Assembly: GCA_017541305.1 (NCBI GenBank)
Contig: JAFXZJ010000057.1
Span: 31,566-95,565 of the forward strand
Length of the DNA stretch: 64,000 nucleotides
Source: Clostridia bacterium
GTDB taxonomy: Bacteria > Bacillota > Clostridia > Christensenellales > CAG-138
Direction of reading: 5' to 3'
Shown piece after piece: positions 18,070 through 26,713 of this stretch; position 1 is the first letter of the stretch; each line of letters opens with the position of its first letter. Position numbers and translations under genes: made by a program. Under the pieces are notes generated by a model that did no database searches, was not told the DNA's origin, and saw only the letters and a program-made list of their open reading frames with translations.

Positions 18070-18358
18070 CAAAATAATCGAGGGACTCGAAGGGCGGAAA
18101 AGCGAAGCATCCGGTGGATGCTTCGCCCGCCCCGGGTTTTTCGGCAAAGGCCGAATGCGAGCGGTCGAGCGAGCATGAGAGCCGATTTGCGAAAAACGAG
18201 TCCCGCCGCTCATTTTGATCTTTTCCCCAATAGTTTGAAAAAGGCAGACGCTGTTTTCTCCTAATGAAATCGTTTATTCATATTTCGTAGATATATTGTG
18301 TTATACCTAATTATTTGCTATAATTAAAAAGAGTTTTGGCCGGAAAGGAGCGATTACT
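18070..18358. other. Gene-free stretch after tRNA-Arg
   Basis: With the inverted repeat before it, about 330 bases between tRNA-Arg and the next gene hold no convincing gene. They contain one palindromic repeat (18102-18126), a 12-base direct repeat of the tRNA T-arm region (18011-18022 and 18197-18208), and a candidate promoter (TTGTGT at 18296, TATAAT at 18319) for the following gene. The second half is more AT-rich than the first. Confidence 0.6.
18102..18126. repeat. Palindromic repeat, copy 1
   Basis: GCGAAGCATCC and its complement around GGT. A near-identical palindrome lies at 20008-20038, on the other side of the 545-aa gene. Confidence 0.8.
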
Positions 18359-19996
18359 ATGGGAACGACATTCACAACGTTGAATGTATACGGCGCAGAG
18401 CGTTCTGCGATCGAGGCATTGCTGATCGGCACAGATCAGGTGCGTGGGCAAAACGCGCCGTGGTTGACCGTTGTTCCGTCGCATGACACGGAAGACGGCA
18501 ATATAAAACGTTTGGAAAAGGCTGCAAAAAAGCTGACGAAGGAGAACGACGCGGTCGCTCTGCTGTTCTTTTATTTCGACGACGATATGTTCGACTGCAC
18601 CCTATATCAGAACGGGAAGAAAAGCGCTTCGTGCGGCAGCCGTCAGCAGTCGTGGGCGAAGCTTGGGAAAGCGCTCGGAGAACGTCTCGGGGACGATACT
18701 ATTCCCAAAGCGTTCCGGCTTGCTTCCAAATGCAACAGCATGGAAGAGCAGATCAAACTGCTGGAGGAGACAGTTGGCACGGTATTCTATGAATTGCAGG
18801 AAGACGATCCTCGCACCGTTCAGAAAAGTGACGCCACGCTGCGGACAATCAAAGCGCGTGAGACGATGCTGAAAAAACGGCCGAACCGGTTCAAACTGAC
18901 CGAACTTACGCTTCCGGACTGGCCGGAAGAAATGCAATATCGGCAAAAACTGTATGATGCGCTTCGCCCACAGTGGAAAAGATATAATCTGAACTTTTTC
19001 CTATATCAAACGGAAATGAACCGGTATTTGGTTTCCGGAACCGATATGGTTTTTTATCCATATATTTCCGATTGGGATACAAAGCAATACACGCTGTTGC
19101 TGTTGAACGAAAAAACAGGCGATATTCGTGTTTTTGATTCGATTTCGGGCAGCATCGACAGAGCGGTTTGGAAGACAAAGAGCGAAGGACTTGTTCTGCA
19201 TCTCAAACGATGTCGGCCTACCATAAAGGAAATAAGCGAGGGACTTCCGGAAAAGCCCTTCGGCTTGCTCTGCATCGATGAGGAAGGAAATGAGCAATGG
19301 CATTTTCAACCGGAACTTGATCGAGATCAAATTCCGGAATTTGTACACACCTCAAAGCAGGGCGTTATTACGCTGTTTGCGTCAGGCTATAACTGGCAGG
19401 AGAAAGCGGATTCCGTCGTTTATCGCATTGACGGGGAAACCGGCAAGCTTCTTTACTCACGCACCTTTCCATATCAAGAAAATGTGCATCATATGATTCA
19501 CGTCGACGCGCTGAATGCATTTTTGTTCTGTCGGCGTACAACAAATGAACTGGTTCTTTTAGATGAAGCGCTTAAAGAAATGCAGACTTTCGGTGGGTTT
19601 ACAGGTGATTATTACTTCACTGAAAAAAAGCTTTGCGGCAGCATTCTTTGGGAAGGAGACTGTTTTTATCAGCGCTATGTGGCTTTCTGGGACCTGAAGA
19701 GCGGCGCCTTTAGCAAAACACCACTGGAGATCCCTTCTTATCCTTTGTCGGTTTTGGAGGACGGGCGGATCCTCGGTGTGAATGAAAAGCAAAACGCTTT
19801 GACTGTGTTTGACCGGGAGGGCATAGTCGCTGCCCGCTGCACCGTGCCCGGAACACTTGACCGTGTGATTTCAGAGAATGGCAGCGTGTATTTGATAGAA
19901 GTTCGCGGACCGGACACACACGGATATGTCTACGATGCGCTGTTTGATCAGACTTCACTTCATGTGTGGCGCCTTGACGCAATTCCCACAAACTGA
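18359..19996 (+). CDS. Unrecognised 545-aa protein, probable C-terminal beta-propeller
   Basis: I do not recognise this protein. Residues 1-160 form an alpha/beta domain with a conspicuous FFYFDDDMFDCTLYQNG segment. From about residue 225 it consists of repeated short beta strands with patterns such as LLLNEKTGDIRVFD, DGETGKLLYS and LDEALKEMQ, typical of WD/PQQ-like propellers. It has no signal peptide. Base composition and codon use are more AT-rich than the core genes. An AAAGGAG site lies upstream. It stands alone between tRNA-Arg and deoB, bounded by related palindromes, which suggests acquisition. An immunity-like role is possible but unsupported. Confidence 0.85.
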   Translation: MGTTFTTLNVYGAERSAIEALLIGTDQVRGQNAPWLTVVPSHDTEDGNIKRLEKAAKKLTKENDAVALLFFYFDDDMFDCTLYQNGKKSASCGSRQQSWAKLGKALGERLGDDTIPKAFRLASKCNSMEEQIKLLEETVGTVFYELQEDDPRTVQKSDATLRTIKARETMLKKRPNRFKLTELTLPDWPEEMQYRQKLYDALRPQWKRYNLNFFLYQTEMNRYLVSGTDMVFYPYISDWDTKQYTLLLLNEKTGDIRVFDSISGSIDRAVWKTKSEGLVLHLKRCRPTIKEISEGLPEKPFGLLCIDEEGNEQWHFQPELDRDQIPEFVHTSKQGVITLFASGYNWQEKADSVVYRIDGETGKLLYSRTFPYQENVHHMIHVDALNAFLFCRRTTNELVLLDEALKEMQTFGGFTGDYYFTEKKLCGSILWEGDCFYQRYVAFWDLKSGAFSKTPLEIPSYPLSVLEDGRILGVNEKQNALTVFDREGIVAARCTVPGTLDRVISENGSVYLIEVRGPDTHGYVYDALFDQTSLHVWRLDAIPTN

Positions 19997-20007
19997 TCTG
20001 TTATCAA

Positions 20008-20038
20008 CAGGCGAAGCATCCGGCGGATGCTTCGCCTG
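20008..20038. repeat. Palindromic repeat, copy 2
   Basis: 15-base arms starting CAGGCGAAGCATCCG around a single base; the core matches copy 1 at 18102-18126. Confidence 0.8.
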
Positions 20039-20054
20039 CCTTGGATGCGCCAAA

Positions 20055-20084
20055 TAAAGGGAGAGGTTTCAGCCTCTCCCTTAT
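20055..20084. terminator. Terminator between the 545-aa gene and deoB
   Basis: Arms AAGGGAGAGG/CCTCTCCCTT with loop TTTCAG; T-rich flank on the minus-strand side, so it mainly ends deoB transcription. Confidence 0.85.
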
Positions 20085-20097
20085 GCTTTATTGTTTT

Positions 20098-21258
20098 TTA
20101 TACCAGCTTATCCAGGAACGATTCGCCGCAGCACCACTTCTCGCCGGTGAGGTATTCATAGACAGTGGCGCCTATATCCGCAAAGCTCTTTCTCGTGCCG
20201 AGGTCGGCGCGCTTGCCGCGGCCTATGACGGCGAGTATGGGTATATACTCCCTTGTGTGATCAGTGCCGGGATAGCAGGGATCGCAGCCGTGATCGGCGG
20301 TGATTATGAGCATATCGTCTTTGGTCATGGAACGGCGGATCTCGGGCAGCTTCGCGTCGAAATACTCAAGCGCCTTGGCATAGCCTTCGGGATCGTTCCT
20401 GTGACCGTAAAGCATGTCCGTATCGACGAGATTGGTGAAAATGAAATCGCCCTTCCCCGCCTTCAAATATTTGATGGTTGCTTCGATGCCGTCGGGATTG
20501 TTCTTGGTGTGATCGACGGTGGTTATGCCGCGATGGGCGAAGATATCCTCGATCTTGCCTATGCCTATGACGTCCATGCCCTTTTCCGATATCTTATCGA
20601 GTATGGTCTCCTTCATGGGCGCAAGCGCGTAATCGCGGCGGTTTTCCGTCCTGGTGTATTTGCCGTTTCCGCCGATGAACGGGCGCGCTATCACGCGGCC
20701 GACAAGGTGCTCGCCCACAAGCATCTCACGGGCGATCTCGCAATAACGGTAGAGCTCGTTAAGGGGGACGACCTCCTCATGCGCGGCTATCTGGAACACG
20801 CTGTCGGCGGAGGTGTAGACTATCAGCTTGCCGGTCAGCACGTGCATATCGCCCAGACGCTGTATTATCTCGGTGCCGGAAGCGACCTCGTTGCCGAGCG
20901 TGCCGCGGCCAACGCGCCTTTCGAATTCGTCCATCAGCTCCTGCGGGAAGCCGTTGGGATAGGTGCGGAAGGGCACCTCCATGGGGAAGCCCGCCATTTC
21001 CCAATGACCGCTTGTGGTGTCCTTGGCTTTGGTGACTTCAAGCGAGCGTCCATATGCCGCCTCGGGGAACTTAACACGGGGCAGGAGCGAGTTTTCGATA
21101 TTGCCCAGACCCATCGCGAGCATATTCGGGATCTTCATCCCGCGGTGCGCGTAAACATGCCCCAGGGTGTGCGCGCCTATATCATTGAATTCCTTTGCGT
21201 CGGGGAGATATCCTATGCCGACGCTGTCCAGCACGATTATCGCAGCTCTCTTTTTCAT
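20098..21258 (-). CDS. deoB: Phosphopentomutase
   Basis: A 386-aa alkaline-phosphatase-superfamily enzyme that interconverts ribose (deoxyribose) 1- and 5-phosphate in nucleoside salvage. Metal sites are visible in VLDSVGIG (residue about 10), TSGHWEMAG, and ADHGCDP...DHTREYIP near the C-terminus. Length fits the family. It lies 42 bp after spo0A on the same strand; no nucleoside transporter or phosphorylase is adjacent. Confidence 0.97.
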   Translation of the reverse strand: MKKRAAIIVLDSVGIGYLPDAKEFNDIGAHTLGHVYAHRGMKIPNMLAMGLGNIENSLLPRVKFPEAAYGRSLEVTKAKDTTSGHWEMAGFPMEVPFRTYPNGFPQELMDEFERRVGRGTLGNEVASGTEIIQRLGDMHVLTGKLIVYTSADSVFQIAAHEEVVPLNELYRYCEIAREMLVGEHLVGRVIARPFIGGNGKYTRTENRRDYALAPMKETILDKISEKGMDVIGIGKIEDIFAHRGITTVDHTKNNPDGIEATIKYLKAGKGDFIFTNLVDTDMLYGHRNDPEGYAKALEYFDAKLPEIRRSMTKDDMLIITADHGCDPCYPGTDHTREYIPILAVIGRGKRADLGTRKSFADIGATVYEYLTGEKWCCGESFLDKLV

Positions 21259-21300
21259 GGTTTTATATGCCTTTCCCGGCGGTAAAGCCGAATTATTTAC

Positions 21301-22098
21301 TCAATAATCGATCGCAAGCCTTGCGATGAATTCCGCATTCGTGGGCTTGCCCCTTTCCTCGTCGATGCTCATTCCGAACACCGCATGCTGATATTCTATA
21401 TCGCCAAACGTCCAAGCCGCTTCGATCGCGTATCTTATCGCCTTTTCTACCGAAGCCGCGTTGGTTTCATAGTATTTCGCTATTTTTTCATATAACTTTA
21501 TGGGCTCAGGGACGTGCACCAAGGTGCTTTGAAGCACTATCGCGGCTATAAGGTATTTATGCCCCGTCAGCTCCTTTCTGACGCCGAGCTTGTCCAGCCT
21601 TTGGGATATGGCCGACCGCAGGAGTCTCGCGTCCCAAGAATAATCGTGCCATATGTTATCGGTAACGATTGGCATGCCGTCGACTATCGTTTTAATGTTT
21701 ATCCCAAAGCGAATATTTCTTTTGTATGCATATATTACATTGACGCTGTCCGATACGGGATCCCCGGTCTTGGCCACTTCTTCGCTGAGTATATGCTCAT
21801 CAATGAGCCGCGATCCGTTATCGCAGCTTGCGTTCAATAACCCTATGCTTACGGAATGGCGGTATTTCCGGATCCTTGCGGCCTTGATTATGATCGTCAT
21901 GTATTTTGGAGTGAGATCGGTCAATATAAGCGCGGGCTCATACGAATAGCATTTTTCGATAAGCTCTTCTTCGGTATCGACAAATACGAAGTTGATCGTA
22001 AGCTCCCGCCCGATGTTTTCAATAAGCGCGTCGATATAATCGTTTCGCACTCCAAGGAACACAGCCCTCTGTTCCACCGAAAGATATCGATTATCCAT
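21301..22098 (-). CDS. spo0A: Spo0A with a degenerate receiver domain
   Basis: A 265-aa protein whose C-terminal ~95 residues match the sporulation master regulator's DNA-binding domain: KYYETNAASVEKAIRYAIEAAW and KPTNAEFIARLA. It also sits right after spoIVB and recN, the conserved spo0A locus. The N-terminal half has receiver length, but the acidic pair is replaced (GVRN at residues 16-19), the phosphoacceptor position reads LTDLTP (T60, D61, one off), and no Lys-Pro near residue 105 is seen. Normal phosphorylation is therefore doubtful. The ATG at 22098 follows GGAGG and overlaps the spoIVB stop (TGATG). Confidence 0.85.
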   Translation of the reverse strand: MDNRYLSVEQRAVFLGVRNDYIDALIENIGRELTINFVFVDTEEELIEKCYSYEPALILTDLTPKYMTIIIKAARIRKYRHSVSIGLLNASCDNGSRLIDEHILSEEVAKTGDPVSDSVNVIYAYKRNIRFGINIKTIVDGMPIVTDNIWHDYSWDARLLRSAISQRLDKLGVRKELTGHKYLIAAIVLQSTLVHVPEPIKLYEKIAKYYETNAASVEKAIRYAIEAAWTFGDIEYQHAVFGMSIDEERGKPTNAEFIARLAIDY

Positions 22099-23348
22099 CA
22101 AAACCTCCCTCCGAATACCTTATACATCCAATATGCGTATGCTCCGTAGCCCTTTTTGGGGTCGTTTACGAACACGTGTGTAACAGCGCCCACCAGCCTG
22201 CCGTCCTGTATTATGGGACTTCCGCTCATCCCCTGCACTATACCGCCGGTCAGCTCAAGCAGCCTTTCGTCGGTTATCTCGATCACAAGCCCCTTAGGCG
22301 CAGGCTCGGACTGCTTTCCCGCCCGGATTATGCGGCAGGAATACTCCTCAAGACGCCCCGATGCGGATGACAGCAGGACCGCTTCGCCAAGCTTGACCTC
22401 GTCGGGGAATGCGGCGGGAAGCGCAGGCTTTGATAAGAGCGCTTCGTTATCCGTTTCCATAAAACCGCTTATACCGAGCTCGGTATTGGCGATAATAGAG
22501 CCGATATGCTCGCTTTCGTTCGAGAACGAGCCGTGCAGCTCGCCCGGAACGCCCTGGCGGCCCTTCGTTATGCCCATTATTTGAGCAAGCACGAGATCGC
22601 CGTTTCGCACCTCCATGAGCGTGCCGGTGTCGGGATCGAGCACGGGATGCCCCAGCGCGGCATATTCGCGGCTTGCGGGATCAAAAAACGAAAGCGTTCC
22701 AACTCCCACCGTGCTGTCGCGCACCCATGCTCCTATCTTGCGGGAGCCCTCCTGCGATAATGCGGGCGTCAGGAGTATGCTTTTTTTAACGCCGCCCCGC
22801 TCTATCTCAAGCTTGGTGCTGTCGGGCGAATCCGCTATAAGCTCCGAAAGCTCGGCTGATGAAGCGATCGGTATGCCGTTGACCGCGGTCACGATATCGC
22901 CCGGCTTGAGACCCGCTTCCGCCGCAGGCGATACGTTTCGCCCGTTTATATCCTTGAACTCATTTATGCCGACTATAAGCACGCCGCGGGTGCGGATGCT
23001 GATCCCCACCGCTTCGCCGCCCGGCGCAAGGCCAGGCCTTTCTCCCATGAATACGGGGATGCTCCTGACAGGCAGCCCGGAAGGCAGGCAGAGAAGCACG
23101 CTGCTTTGGCCGAGCCTTTCGTCAAGGCCTGCGTCGGCGCTTACCGAAATGCCTTTTTGGGAATACTCCCCTATGCGGGCTTCCAGAGCCGCTTCATCCT
23201 CGGCAAAGAGCACTTCGGGCATTTCCCGCAGTTGGATCATCGCGGGAGAGTGATTTATTATGAATATCGCCGCCGCGGCCAGTATGGAAAGCGCCTTTAT
23301 GAGCCTTCCCCGGATATGGCGCAGTGTGGGCGTCAGAGTTCTTCGCAT
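22098..23348 (-). CDS. spoIVB: SpoIVB peptidase
   Basis: A 416-aa serine peptidase (family S55) that, in Bacillus, is secreted from the forespore and signals activation of sigma-K. It has one N-terminal membrane segment (about residues 14-34), a PDZ domain near residues 110-180 (GLKPGDIVTAVNG), and the catalytic Ser in GMSGSPIIQDGRLVGAVTHV. The ATG at 23348 has AAGGAG seven bases upstream; a TTG five codons earlier lies within that site. It overlaps spo0A, giving the classic recN-spoIVB-spo0A order. Confidence 0.95.
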   Translation of the reverse strand: MRRTLTPTLRHIRGRLIKALSILAAAAIFIINHSPAMIQLREMPEVLFAEDEAALEARIGEYSQKGISVSADAGLDERLGQSSVLLCLPSGLPVRSIPVFMGERPGLAPGGEAVGISIRTRGVLIVGINEFKDINGRNVSPAAEAGLKPGDIVTAVNGIPIASSAELSELIADSPDSTKLEIERGGVKKSILLTPALSQEGSRKIGAWVRDSTVGVGTLSFFDPASREYAALGHPVLDPDTGTLMEVRNGDLVLAQIMGITKGRQGVPGELHGSFSNESEHIGSIIANTELGISGFMETDNEALLSKPALPAAFPDEVKLGEAVLLSSASGRLEEYSCRIIRAGKQSEPAPKGLVIEITDERLLELTGGIVQGMSGSPIIQDGRLVGAVTHVFVNDPKKGYGAYAYWMYKVFGGRF

Positions 23349-23406
23349 AGCATGCTCCTTCAAAAAAAGATCTGAAACAGTTTTTGAAGAAACCTGCTTT
23401 TGTATT

Positions 23407-25092
23407 CTATCGCAGCTCCGCCTCGCGCGCTTTTTTGATCAATTCGGCGGCATGCGATACGGCGGCGGAGCTTGAGCTTTCATCGCCCATTATGCGCGCG
23501 AGCTCCTTCGGCCGTTCGTCATCGCCGAGCTTTTTGACCGAGGTGACAGTTTTGCCGCCTCGTTCGGACTTTGATACCACGTAATGCGAATCGGCAAATG
23601 CCGCTATCTGCGGCAGATGGGTGACGCAGAGCACCTGATGCGATCCGGCTATATGCTTCATTCGAAGCCCAACGGTATTCGCGGTGGCGCCGCTTATGCC
23701 CGTGTCGACCTCGTCGAATATGAGCGTCGGTATGCCGTCGGCGTCGGTTATGACGGTCTTGAGCGCAAGCATTATCCTTGAAAGCTCGCCGCCGGACGCG
23801 ACCTTGGAAAGCGGCTTCAACGGCTCTCCCTCATTTGCCGAAAGAAGGAGCGAGACCGAATCCGATCCGTCCTCATGCGGCAGATCGTCCGGACGGGAGA
23901 ATTCCGCTTCCAGACGCGCCTTCTTGATGCCGAGCGCCCTGAGCTGTTCCTGCGCAAGCGAGCAGAGCTTTTCGGCCTCGGCCTTGCGTGCCTTAGTCAG
24001 CTCGTCGGCGGCTTTGGAATACTCCATTAAAAGCCGACCCTTTTCGGCCTCGAGTTTTTCACGGAGCGCCGCGTCGCCGGTAAGCTCGTTGAGCTCGCGC
24101 TTGGCGTTAGCCGCAAATTCGAGCACCTCGGAAACGGTCCTTCCGTATTTATGCTTCAAGCTGTCAATGGCGTCGAGTCTGGTTTCGAGAGCATCGATCC
24201 TGTTGGGATCGAAATCGGCGTCAAGACGCATATCGCGCACCGAATACGCGGCGTCCTCAAGCTCATAATACAGATCAGAAAGGCGCGAATGGATATCGGC
24301 GTATTCCCGTGAGAACCCGCTGATGCCCGCAAATGCGTCGGCAGCCGCTTTAAGCATCGAAACCGCACCGGCTTCCCCGCTTAATGAATCGGCGGCGCTG
24401 CCGAGCGAGCCGGATATCTTCTCGGCATTCGTCAGTATATCCAGTTCCTCCTTGATGCGCTGCTCCTCGTCGGGCGCAAGCTTTGCGCTTTCGATCTCGT
24501 TGATCTGATAATTCAGTATGTCTATGCGGCGTTCGCGCTCGGCCTCCGAAAGAAAGCCGGAATTGAGCCTTGCCTGAACGCGCGAGTATTTTTGAAAAAT
24601 ATCGGATACATTTGCCTTTTTGGGCGTGATGCGCGCCGCGCCGTAAGCGTCTATTACGCTCAAATGATTCCTGTCGTCAAGCAGGGACTGGTGCTCGTGC
24701 TGACCGTGCACGTCAACTAACAGGTCGGTCATCTGCTTCAGCGAGGCAAGCGGGAGCATCACGCCGTTCACACGGCAAAGACTTTTGCCGTTAAGGTTAA
24801 GCTCGCGCGTGATGAAAAGCTCGTTTCCGTCGTTTTCGATATTCAGCTCTTCGAGCTTGGCCTTGATCTCGGGCTTGTCGGCGATGCCGAAAACCGCCTC
24901 CACCCTGCATTTGCTGCTTCCGTAGGAGATGAGCTCGCGGCTCCCCCTGCCTCCCAGGGCAAGGTCGATCCCGTCGATGATGATGGATTTTCCCGCGCCT
25001 GTTTCGCCCGTAAGCACGGTAAAGCCCGGGCCCAGCTCCAGGTCCAGCTTTTCGATCAGCGCTACATTTTCTATCATCAATCTTTCGAGCAT
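23407..25092 (-). CDS. recN: DNA repair protein RecN
   Basis: A 561-aa SMC-like ATPase of recombinational repair. Walker A GETGAGKSIIIDG is at about residues 29-41, the signature LSKVASGGELSRIMLALK and Walker B TLIFDEVDTGISG are near the C-terminus, and two coiled coils frame the middle. It follows nadK by one base. In many Firmicutes argR lies between nadK and recN, but no argR is present here. Confidence 0.97.
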   Translation of the reverse strand: MLERLMIENVALIEKLDLELGPGFTVLTGETGAGKSIIIDGIDLALGGRGSRELISYGSSKCRVEAVFGIADKPEIKAKLEELNIENDGNELFITRELNLNGKSLCRVNGVMLPLASLKQMTDLLVDVHGQHEHQSLLDDRNHLSVIDAYGAARITPKKANVSDIFQKYSRVQARLNSGFLSEAERERRIDILNYQINEIESAKLAPDEEQRIKEELDILTNAEKISGSLGSAADSLSGEAGAVSMLKAAADAFAGISGFSREYADIHSRLSDLYYELEDAAYSVRDMRLDADFDPNRIDALETRLDAIDSLKHKYGRTVSEVLEFAANAKRELNELTGDAALREKLEAEKGRLLMEYSKAADELTKARKAEAEKLCSLAQEQLRALGIKKARLEAEFSRPDDLPHEDGSDSVSLLLSANEGEPLKPLSKVASGGELSRIMLALKTVITDADGIPTLIFDEVDTGISGATANTVGLRMKHIAGSHQVLCVTHLPQIAAFADSHYVVSKSERGGKTVTSVKKLGDDERPKELARIMGDESSSSAAVSHAAELIKKAREAELR

Positions 25093-25093
25093 A

Positions 25094-25897
25094 TCAGATA
25101 AGCTTCTCCCTTATCAGTCTGAATACGTTCCTTTTGCTGAATCTGACGAAACCCGCCGTCATTTCGGATTTTTTGAACACTGCCTCGTCGCCCGGAACGA
25201 GCACGCGCAGGTTGCGTCCGTCGCCGCTGAGTCTGCACGTGCATTTGACCCTGACGCGTATCTCGGAATCGCCGGAAGCCACGATGGGCCTGACGGTGAG
25301 CGAATGCGGGCATATGGGCGTGACGAGTATGCAGTCGAGCTTGGGAGCAACTACGGGACCTCCCGCGCTCATGGTATATGCCGTGGAGCCCGATGGGGTC
25401 GCGGCGATAAGCCCGTCGGCCATGACGTCGCCCACCGAATCACCGTCCACGAACAGATCGAGGTGAGTGATGGACGCCAGCTCCTGCCTGTGGATGGAGA
25501 AATCGTTCAGCGTGGAGCCGTAGCATTCTCCGTTCACGAAGCAAGCGAGCATTGCGGGACGCTCTATGGTATAATCGCCCGAAATCAGCTTTTCTAGCGC
25601 GTCGTCAAAGTTTTCGGCGGCTATCTCGCTGAAAAAGCCCACTCTGCCCAGGTTCACGCCAAGCACGGGGATCGAACGCTTTGCCGCGGAAGAGACGGCG
25701 CGGAGTATAGTTCCGTCGCCGCCGACCGTCACAACGAGATCCGCGTCACCGCCTCCGGCGTCCATGAGCGGCTCAAGCTCCTCGTCTCCCACGGCTGTGA
25801 GCGTTGAAACGCCCTTTTTTTCGGCGGCGGCCAGCATGGCGGGCAAAAGCCCTTCGGCGTCAGGTTTATTCGGATTTGTAAAAAATATCAGTTTCAT
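25094..25897 (-). CDS. nadK: NAD kinase
   Basis: A 267-aa kinase making NADP+ from NAD+. It carries VVTVGGDGTIL (about residue 57), the NDFSIHR Asn-Asp pair and a GSTAYTMSAGGPVV phosphate loop, all family hallmarks. It lies between tlyA and recN, a usual neighbourhood in Firmicutes. Confidence 0.96.
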   Translation of the reverse strand: MKLIFFTNPNKPDAEGLLPAMLAAAEKKGVSTLTAVGDEELEPLMDAGGGDADLVVTVGGDGTILRAVSSAAKRSIPVLGVNLGRVGFFSEIAAENFDDALEKLISGDYTIERPAMLACFVNGECYGSTLNDFSIHRQELASITHLDLFVDGDSVGDVMADGLIAATPSGSTAYTMSAGGPVVAPKLDCILVTPICPHSLTVRPIVASGDSEIRVRVKCTCRLSGDGRNLRVLVPGDEAVFKKSEMTAGFVRFSKRNVFRLIREKLI

Positions 25898-25909
25898 GCT
25901 TTGATTATA

Positions 25910-26713
25910 TCACATAAGTTCCTCATGCGAAAGAGAAACGACGCTTTCCGCTTGACTTTTTATGTCGAATTCAGCTTTTTCATCGGTCTTCTCAAGATAC
26001 ATAAGGTATTCGATATTTCCCTTTGGGCCCTTTATTGGCGAATGATCGAGGGCTAAGATCGAGAATCCGCAGGCGGAAGCGTATTCGGCGGCGGATATAA
26101 GCACCTCTCTGTGGGTGCTCTCCTCGCGCACGACGCCGTTTTTGCCCACCTTGCCGCGCCCCGCCTCGAACTGGGGCTTTACCAGCACGACCGCTCTGCC
26201 CTTATCTTTGAGGCATTCGAACATGCGGGGCAGTATGAGCCTTATCGATATGAACGACACGTCGCAAGAAGCGAAATCCGGGATTTCCTCAAACCATGAC
26301 GGCTCCATCTCACGCGCGTTACGGCGCTCCATACAGGTTACGCGCGGATCGTTTCTTAGCTTCCAGTCAAGCTGACCGTAGCCCACGTCCACGGCGTAAA
26401 CGTGCCTGGCGCCGTTCTGCAGCATGCAGTCGGTGAACCCGCCGGTCGACGCGCCGACGTCGACGCATACGGCGCCGTTAAGGTCGATACCGTATTTGCG
26501 CACGGCCTTATCGAGCTTCAGCCCTCCCCTTGAAACGAATGGTATCGGATTCTCGCGCACGGTCAGCGATGCGTCCTCGGGGAACTGATCGGAACCCTTC
26601 ATGACCTTCACCTCTCCGTAATAGACCACGCCCTCCATGATGAGCGCCTTTGCCCGCTCGCGGCTTGGCGCAAGCCCGGATTCGACAAGCAGCATATCCG
26701 CCCTTTTAAGCAT
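25910..26713 (-). CDS. tlyA: TlyA-family rRNA 2'-O-methyltransferase
   Basis: A 267-aa protein with an N-terminal S4 RNA-binding domain (KRADMLLVESGLAPSRERAKA) and an FtsJ-like methyltransferase domain, with the SAM-binding VDVGASTGGFTDCML near residue 85. It likely methylates ribose of rRNA cytidines. It overlaps the dxs stop by 8 bp, as in many Clostridia. Confidence 0.94.
   Translation of the reverse strand: MLKRADMLLVESGLAPSRERAKALIMEGVVYYGEVKVMKGSDQFPEDASLTVRENPIPFVSRGGLKLDKAVRKYGIDLNGAVCVDVGASTGGFTDCMLQNGARHVYAVDVGYGQLDWKLRNDPRVTCMERRNAREMEPSWFEEIPDFASCDVSFISIRLILPRMFECLKDKGRAVVLVKPQFEAGRGKVGKNGVVREESTHREVLISAAEYASACGFSILALDHSPIKGPKGNIEYLMYLEKTDEKAEFDIKSQAESVVSLSHEELM

Noticed and set aside
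20041-21285. 414-codon open frame antisense to deoB
   Set aside because: deoB on the other strand has clear catalytic motifs; this frame has none.
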